Positions 57,659 to 64,000 of a stretch of DNA of 64,000 bases are shown here, piece by piece. Origin of the DNA: Cercophora sp. LCS_1 (taxonomy: Eukaryota > Ascomycota > Sordariomycetes > Sordariales > Lasiosphaeriaceae). Each line of letters begins with the position of its first letter. Within the stretch, counting starts at the first letter, position 1. The notes under the pieces were generated by a model. That model was not told the origin of the DNA. It did not search any database and saw only the letters and a list, made by a program, of their open reading frames with translations. A program made the position numbers and the translations under genes. The stretch spans positions 682,001 to 746,000 of the forward strand of contig JAPZLL010000009.1 in NCBI GenBank assembly GCA_036250225.1. Direction: 5' to 3'.

Positions 57659-57762
57659 CAAGCTCGTACCACTTTCTTTCAGATTATCTTGCGCTAACTA
57701 CACCTTTTGCAACTCGTGTAAGTTTTGTTGATCACCAACTCTGGGGAGGTTCATTGCCTGGG

Positions 57763-58041
57763 ATGGGAACACAGCGGCAACCCTGCCCTGTTTGTTTCCG
57801 GGTTGAGGGGCTAATGTATAGCTATCTAGGCAAATGCCGCGTGACTGGTTGCCACAATGCCAAAGACGGCGACTACTTCTGCCCGAACCGTACGTCATCC
57901 GTCATCGCTTCCTTCCCTTACCCCCCCACCCAGCTTTCAGATGTTTCTAGTTGAGAGGGTCAATCCCCTTTGCTCACACTTCTCCGACAAACAGATAAGT
58001 GCAAGCAGTGCGGCGGGCAGACTGAACGGCCAGAACTGTGA
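57763..58041 (+). CDS. Possible tiny Cys-rich protein
   Basis: Not recognised. Proposed exons 57763-57889 and 57995-58041 give 57 aa beginning MGTQRQPCPVCFRVEG. Splicing at GTACGT/ACAG rebuilds YFCPNHKCKQCGG. Seven Cys and two His are spaced in pairs (CPVC, CRVTGCH, CPNHKCKQC), like a small metal-binding module. A TATAAA near 57546 and the ATC tract would lie upstream as promoter and leader. The start codon is uncertain because the frame is open further 5'. Chance is not excluded. Confidence 0.35.
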
Positions 58042-58432
58042 CGATTGTAAGTTCAGGTTTACCTGTTCCAACTTCTATGACATTCTTCCAAGTCATTGTT
58101 GGCTAATTCATCTAGGCCGTTAAACGTTGCGTGGCATCATCAATGTGTTTTGGCTGTGCCATTCTGGTCACGTAGGTGTGGAAGTAGTATACGTCTAGGG
58201 GGAGATCTTACCTGTAGTCATTCGTTTGGGCCTGTGCGCCGGTGTCGTCTAGCGAGGTATAAACCATAGCCATTCATTCAAGTATCAGCCTCACGAGATG
58301 GTTCTTGTTCTGATTGATCCGCCCCTCTCTGCCTGGGACTACCCTCCCATCTCCTATTAAACGGAAACAACCCAAACCCTAGCGTCATCCATAAACAGAC
58401 CCAACTCCGGAAATGCAGCGCTCAGACATCAA
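58042..58432. other. 3' flank of gcn5
   Basis: 391 bp; nothing recognised beyond probable 3' UTR. Confidence 0.5.
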
Positions 58433-59723
58433 TTACTCTTCAAGTAGCTCATACCACTCCGGAATCTCCTTGATGAGACCGAACATGTACCTCTCCAGCT
58501 TGGCCGCGCACTTGGTGTAGACTGTTGTTGCATCATTGTACTGCCGACAATTCTTGAAGATTAGCTTGAGATCGTCAACAAGCTCTTTGGGGGTAGAGTA
58601 AGAATCGCGCTCCAATCGTTCCTCGATAGTTGTGAGGTCCATTGGCGATGTGATGACTTTGTAATAATCTGGGACTTCGTCGGGGTCGACCGGTTTGAGG
58701 AAGGGCCAGGCCTGCTTGTGGTTCTGGATCTGGTATAAAAAGCGTCGAAGTTCATTAAAATGAGGTCCGTGGCGTGGCACGCGTGCCATCTCATCCATAT
58801 CCGAAGACCAGCCAGTCGCCCGAATGGCGGGAATAGATAGTGGGTTGATGGGAGTAACAACACCGTTGGCCCATTCCTTTGGGGGTTGATGGATGACGTG
58901 GCTCCTGCTCAAGGCCCGAATCTTGGCCTGTACCGTTTCTTTTTGCTTAAGAAGCATGCGCCCGACTTCGAGATAGCGTATCCGGGGAAGCATAGAACAT
59001 TGCATGAGGGTTCCTCCTTCATAGTCCTTAATACACCCCATCCAGATTGATTTCTCCAGGGTAATCTCCTTGGTGAAACCTTGTTTTTGAAAGTACCCGG
59101 TGGCGTAGTTATCCGCATAGGTCAGGAAGTGCATGACGGGGGAAGTAGCTTTGACATAGTCCTTTAGATGTGCCATCAAATGCGCTCCGTATCCTTTTAC
59201 CTGTTGATCAGATGATACCGCACAAAACACAATTTCAGCAAACTTGCGGGCTCGAAATTCTCGGAATGTTATGCCGCCAATAACCTCAAGGGGCATCTTG
59301 ACAATGGCGATTGATACGTGAGTGCGATCGTAGACGAGACGGGCGATGTAATCCTTTGGCATTTTTGGGAGTTGCTTTTGAAATAGGCATTTGAGGCCCG
59401 TAAGGATGATCAGGCTCTCTCGGCCGCCATCGTTGTTAACAACTCGGAATTCGATCTCGCCGTTTCGTTCTTCTAAGACTGCGGGCTGCCAACACGGTTA
59501 GAGCTTGTGTTGGCATGGGAGCGAACTAGCATACCTTCTCTGGAAAAGGTACTATCCAGGTGCTAGCTGGAGTCTTAATACGTGGCGGCACCGACTCATC
59601 ATGGGATAGTTTGGCTCTTTTAGACGCAGGAGCGGCACTAGGCTCTTCGGAAGCTGTGCGCTTCGCGACGAGGGAATCTTGCGCGCGGTCAGGTGGGTGG
59701 GATTGCGGCTCAACCTGGTCCAT
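58433..59723 (-). CDS. gcn5: Histone acetyltransferase Gcn5
   Basis: Catalytic subunit of SAGA/ADA that acetylates histone H3 (and other tails). Two exons, 59723-59535 and 59485-58433, 413 aa; start [14 protein letters not shown], with upstream in-frame Met codons considered less likely. The N-terminus is basic/disordered ([12 protein letters not shown]). The GNAT domain starts near residue 80. It shows [20 protein letters not shown] (catalytic Glu followed by the acetyl-CoA loop QxxGxG), LMAHLKDYV and [18 protein letters not shown]. The C-terminal bromodomain contains [31 protein letters not shown] and the acetyl-lysine-binding Asn in FKNCRQYND. Length and order match fungal Gcn5. Confidence 0.97.
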
Positions 59724-60956
59724 CGCTGTTGTCTGTTGGCGCTCCAGGTTCGTCGGCGTCAATTTTGGGCACTCTTGGTATTGATCTAGGTAGGTTAAGT
59801 AAAGATAGGTTCTTTTGTTGCGGATGGTTGTGAATGATTGAGCTTTCGAGGTGTTGGGCGATAACACTTGCCCCTCACGAAATGCTAGATCCCTGCCATA
59901 ATCCGGGACTGTCACATGATCGCGCGACGGGACTTGCCAACGCTGAACAGCCAAAATCAGCATTACAGGTCATCTTCGGATTGCAGTTTATGCCACCTCC
60001 GACGCAATTTTCATAATTAATCGCCTGGGACGTTGAATAATCGGCAAAGGCGAATAGGGCGAATGAGGGCAGAATTTGAAGAGATAACAAAAATAAGGAT
60101 CCTGGGGGGAAGGGCGGGGAGAAGGGTGAGTTGAGAGCACCGTGAACACCACAGGACGCCTTACTCCGGGGGCCTGGGCTCCCCTCTCGCTTTCATCCAT
60201 CACCTACGGTAGGAGGTCAAAAGGGAGGAATTTGGCCATGGTGTGCGTTAAATTGGTCGGAAAGGGTGGGCGAGAGGGGTGGAAGAGGGCACCGAGAAGA
60301 CTGGTACTCCGTCTCCTCAAGTAACGGTATCCGAGAAAAGCGGCGGCCACATCGGCTCCGTTTTCAAGATCTTCCGGGCCATGGCACCTGATGTACAGCC
60401 CCAACAAGAGCCCCACTTATGTGGAAACGGGATCACAATTTTTCCGATGGGTATGGTCGTATGTGATAATTGAGGTTGAGAATTGTGTTATATGCGGGTT
60501 GTGGTGTTGTGTGGTTGGCGTTTCTGGCCTCAACCCCACCAGTGCAGAACACCACCACGGTCTTGAGCAGTCGATTAAAAAAAAACCGTCGTAAAAACGT
60601 CAACGATGGAGATTGCAACACTGAGTTGCGACGTGGCCGATCGACTCCTAATCCTACGTTTGTCAACAAAATCACAGTGTCACCAGTTTGCTCTTCAACA
60701 TTCAGTTCACTGTCGGGACAAACAGACCACTCGCTGATGCTCTGGAACGATGCCCCTTTCCCGAGCCAGGGGCATGGCTCGCGTCGCTTACCTGATTGGT
60801 TCTAACGCAGATCTGCCCCGCTTCGGAGGGGCCTTGACGGGTGGCAGCTTCCAGCGCCACGACCCGAAATTGCTGGGAGGTGAATTGTCGATTGATGTGA
60901 ATTGTTCGGCGTCCCTCATTCTTTTCGCTCAACTTTGTGACCGTCGACGCATCGCC
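59724..60956. promoter_or_regulatory. Divergent promoter region, gcn5 / desaturase
   Basis: 1.23 kb between opposite start codons; frames here have no conserved features. Confidence 0.5.
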
Positions 60957-62226
60957 ATGGCCGCCTCAGGGAATTCGGCGACGGAGAGGAAACCGGCCGT
61001 TGCCAATGGCAAGTCCAACGGCAATGGTCCCATAACGGCGGTGGCGCCCGCGGAGCGGGATGCCATTGAGACAAAGTATCGCGACTTCTTCTGGACCTAC
61101 ACGGAGGAGCCGCATCGATCAAGGCGCCTAGCCATTATCAAGGCGCACCCGGAGGTACATCTCTCCCAGTACTATCACCACAATCTCTGGGCGATGGCTG
61201 ACACTCCCCGAAGGTGACCAAGCTCTGCGGGCCCGAGCCCCTGACCAAGTACGTTGTCGCCGGTGTCGTCGCCCTTCAAGTCTTCCTCGCATATTACCTC
61301 CGAGATACCTCCTTCTGGTCCTTCAAGTTCTGGGCCATCGCCTACGTCTTCGGCGCGACCTCGAACCAGAACCTCTTCCTGGCCATCCACGAGATCTCCC
61401 ACAACCTCGCCTTCCGCTCTCCCCTCGCGAACCGCCTCTTCGCCATCTTCGCAAACCTCCCCATCGCTGTTCCCTACAGCGCATCCTTCCGCGTACGCCC
61501 CCTTTCTTCTGAAGGAACCACCCAAACTGACCCCTCCAGCCCTACCACCTCACCCATCACAAGTCTCTCGGCGTCGACGGCCTCGACACCGACCTCCCGA
61601 CCGCCTTCGAAGCCGTCTTCCTCGACTCGATCCTAGGCAAGGCCTTCTTCTGCACCTTCCAAATCTTCTTCTACGCCCTGCGGCCCATGGTCGTCTACCG
61701 CATTCCCATGACCTGGATCCACCTGATCAACGTAGTCGTCCAGCTCACTTTTGACTACCTCCTCGCGACCTACGTCTCCGGCAACGCAGTCCTCTACCTC
61801 CTCCTCTCCTCCTTCCTCGCAGGCTCGCTGCACCCCACGGCCGGCCACTTCATCGCCGAGCACTACGTCTACGAGACCATCACACCCACAGCGCGGGATC
61901 CCCAAAATCAGATCCCCATCCCCGAGACGTTTAGCTACTACGGCCCGTTGAACTTCTTCACATACAACGTGGGCTTGCACAATGAACATCATGATTTCCC
62001 GGCCATCCCGTGGACGAGACTGCCGAAGTTGAACGAGATAGCCAAGGAGTTTTACGATGAGCTGCCTAGGCACGAGAGCTGGGTGTATGTGCTATGGAGG
62101 TTTATCTTTGACGAGCAAGTCGGCATGAGGTGTCGCGTCAAGCGCAAGGAGGGTGGCCGAGTCGTGGGTGGCGGGTCAGCAGTGGCAAAGCCAGCTGGGT
62201 GGACAGAGGACGAGATTGAGGCCTAG
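60957..62226 (+). CDS. Sphingolipid delta-4 desaturase
   Basis: ER membrane enzyme that introduces the 4,5-trans double bond into dihydroceramide, needed for glucosylceramide synthesis in filamentous fungi (DES1/Dsd1 family). Three exons: 60957-61154, 61214-61492, 61540-62226; 387 aa. The N-terminal domain holds DFFWTYTEEPHRSRRLAIIK. The three di-iron His boxes are HEISHN, HLTHHK (restored exactly by splicing PYHLTHHKSLGVDGLDTDLP) and NEHHD in YNVGLHNEHHDFPAIPW. Several membrane segments lie between them (VVALQVFLAYYLRD, LINVVVQLTFDYLLATYV). The C-terminus is charged and lacks a fused cytochrome b5. Introns have GTACAT and GTACGC donors. Confidence 0.95.
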
Positions 62227-63631
62227 ATTCAGAGCGAGAGTGTTCATTGTATGATAAGTTGGATCGACGACGAAGAGGGCCATCGTCTTGATGGGCGGAT
62301 TAAGAATGATGTACATATGTCTCTACTTCGGCGAGATTTCCCGATAGAGAAAATCGGTTATAACAACACAGGAATGTTGTTGTTGGTTCAGTAATCCAGA
62401 CTGTGCCTACCACCTTGAGATGTGTCTGATGTGAACAGCCTCGGGCCGTCCCGCGTTGATCTGCCACATTTTTTTTTTTTTTGGGATGCATGAGAACTCG
62501 ATCCGTTGAGCAGCTTACTCCCTTGCCCGTTTGCTCATGACGATTGAAGAGTGGTAGAATTGTAGTTGATACTTTGCTACCTGACCTCATGATTACAAGC
62601 ATTACCCCCTGACGACCACCGCTCGTCTTCTCCCTTCACGCCCACGGTATCACCAGTGCAGGGTTATCCCTGTTCCCTTCCCATCTGCCCCAACGATCAA
62701 CCCATTCCGGAGCCGATATGCAGGCCAGCCTCCAAGTCCAAACCTTTAGCCTGTCTTGCCTTGCCAGCCTGACCAAATCCCAACCGTACCCATATCTATT
62801 CCCGATTCCCCATCTAGAATACCCGCCACCTAATCTATTGGCTACCAGTACTCACCAGGCGAAACTTCTCAGCCAGACTAAGTAAACAAACATAATCACA
62901 CACAACACATAAATCATCAACGTCATAACCCGTTCTAGACGGAGAGGGAGGGGAAAAGCCAAGAAAAGAAGAAAATTGGGTATTCGTCATGTCCAGTGAA
63001 GGTGTAGCAGTGTAGTGTAATGTAAGATAATGTGTAGTGTAGGACAGCAGCAAGCAAACGAGAGCTGGGGGGGAAGTGCCATTGCCATCCATCGTCGACC
63101 ATTCCCTTCCCTTCATCCTCCTGATCTACCTCCTTCACAACACAGCACAACGTCACTCCCGAGGCCCGTCACGACACACACGACACAGCCTTGTCACTAA
63201 CTCTCCCTCTTCCCAAGAGTCTAAAGGAAATAAAAAGACTGGTATATCATAAAACCCGCTCTACCCGTTCATATCAAAAACGGGCCAGAGACATGAAGAC
63301 GGTGTTGAGGCATCGTAGAAATCGCTTCCCTTTCTTCTTTGTAAGACCTTGATTTTATTTTCGCCAGTTCCCCCCCAAGAAAAACAAATCCCGCTTCCCC
63401 TTGCCGATCCGAAGAAAAAAAAACCCCCAACGCCGTCCGGGAAACTCTTGATTGAGTCCGGGACAAACAAAATATTTTGGAATTCCCCATAACGCATGTC
63501 ATGCAATCGCTTTGTCCCACTTATACAACCGTCCCCCCAGAAAAGATCTTGCAACAAAATTTTGTTGACAAAGGAAACGGGCCAAATCCGATCCAATCCG
63601 CAGGGTGGACTCTACCGTCTCGCCCGCAGAA
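62227..63631. other. Convergent 3' region
   Basis: 1.4 kb between the desaturase (+) and the partial gene (-); A/T-runs, no gene recognised. Confidence 0.5.
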
Positions 63632-64000
63632 TTAGAACGTTATGTGGATCTGGCCACCGGTGTCTGTATTATTTGGCGGCATGGCCGGATCATTCGCGGC
63701 GTTGGGCTTGACGGTCGTCTTGCCTGATATCGTTGCTGTCCGGACACGCTGACTGAGAGGAAGAGTGTATTTGAGAACGCCCTTGAGGATGAGCTGAAAC
63801 TCGTCCTTCATGATGTTCTCCCATCGTTCTGGACCGCCGTAAGTTCCGTTGCCGGGATGGACGAGGCGTACCTCGCCTGTGGATTCGGAGATTCCGGAGT
63901 GGAAGAAGGAGCCTTCGAATGTTAAAGCGCTGTCGAAGCCTGTGATTGTGCCGAGGCGCATATTGGGCGCTGAGTCGGGGGGTTGGGGATCGTCGGGCGA
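63632..64000 (-). CDS. Unidentified protein, 3' part only
   Basis: The reading frame enters from the right edge of the window and ends GGQIHITF at 63632. About 122 residues are visible: SPDDPQPPDSAPNMRLGTI, then ALTFEGSFFHSGISESTGEV, RLVHPGNGTYGGPERWENIM and KDEFQLILKGVLKYTL. The composition is that of a real folded protein, but I do not recognise the family. The 5' part, including any introns, lies outside. Confidence 0.55.
   Translation of the reverse strand, partial: SPDDPQPPDSAPNMRLGTITGFDSALTFEGSFFHSGISESTGEVRLVHPGNGTYGGPERWENIMKDEFQLILKGVLKYTLPLSQRVRTATISGKTTVKPNAANDPAMPPNNTDTGGQIHITF

Larger units (their letters stand above)
54654..57762. other. Gene-poor degenerate region
   Basis: 3.1 kb without a recognisable gene. 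Two adjacent minus-strand frames (55748-56215) are Pro/Ser/Arg-rich and could be remains of a gene or element, but nothing is identifiable. A hairpin (56701-56740) and an ATC microsatellite (57601) lie in it. TATAAA occurs near 57546. Confidence 0.45.

Overview
This window reads as nuclear DNA of a filamentous ascomycete. The protein genes carry short introns (about 48-90 nt) with GTAAGT/GTATGT/GTGAGT donors, CTAAC/CTGAC-like branch sites and CAG/TAG acceptors. Fungal marker genes are present: con-6 (conidiation), an Inn1/Fic1-type C2 protein, a DUF2408 protein and a CnjB-type zinc-knuckle protein. I infer a Sordariomycete, possibly Sordariales; that placement rests on gene content only.

Layout, left to right. 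0-10 kb: low-molecular-weight tyrosine phosphatase (-), a U1 snRNA gene (+), a KpsF/GutQ-like sugar-phosphate isomerase (+), a nucleolar-type WKF-domain protein (-) and the proteasome alpha1 subunit (+). 10-24 kb: an unidentified spliced gene (+), a TMEM234 homologue (-), con-6 (+), the Inn1/Fic1-type C2 protein (+) and Utp15 (-). 24-41 kb: a PINIT/MIZ SUMO-ligase-like protein (+), an alpha-arrestin (-), Dim1 rRNA dimethylase (+), prohibitin-1 (-), complex III subunit Qcr8 (+), Nem1 phosphatase (+) and a YCII-domain protein (+). 41-51 kb: a DUF2408 protein (-), ribosomal stalk protein P1 (+, with an assembly gap in its last intron), a peroxisomal AMP-dependent CoA ligase of Pcs60 type (-), a METTL7-like methyltransferase (+) and a ten-knuckle CCHC protein (-). 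53-58 kb is gene-poor and decayed: a broken aldo-keto reductase pseudogene, a hairpin, an (ATC)19 microsatellite and one possible tiny Cys-rich gene. 58-64 kb: Gcn5 acetyltransferase (-), sphingolipid delta-4 desaturase (+) and the 3' part of an unidentified gene (-).

These are ordinary, independently transcribed eukaryotic genes, not an operon or a biosynthetic cluster. Loose themes are ribosome production (WKF protein, Utp15, Dim1, P1), mitochondrial inner membrane (Phb1 and Qcr8 sharing one divergent intergenic region) and RNA processing (U1 snRNA). I did not find a convincing new multi-gene system. The strongest second-look items are the U1 snRNA gene, the bacterial-type A5P isomerase homologue, the duplicated low-quality sequence around the gap in RPP1, the broken reductase, and a tandem splice acceptor in the zinc-knuckle gene whose upstream site would create an immediate stop.

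Exon borders were placed by eye from splice motifs, reading phase and protein continuity. Every multi-exon model listed sums to a whole number of codons, except the pseudogene, where no intact frame exists, and the partial gene.
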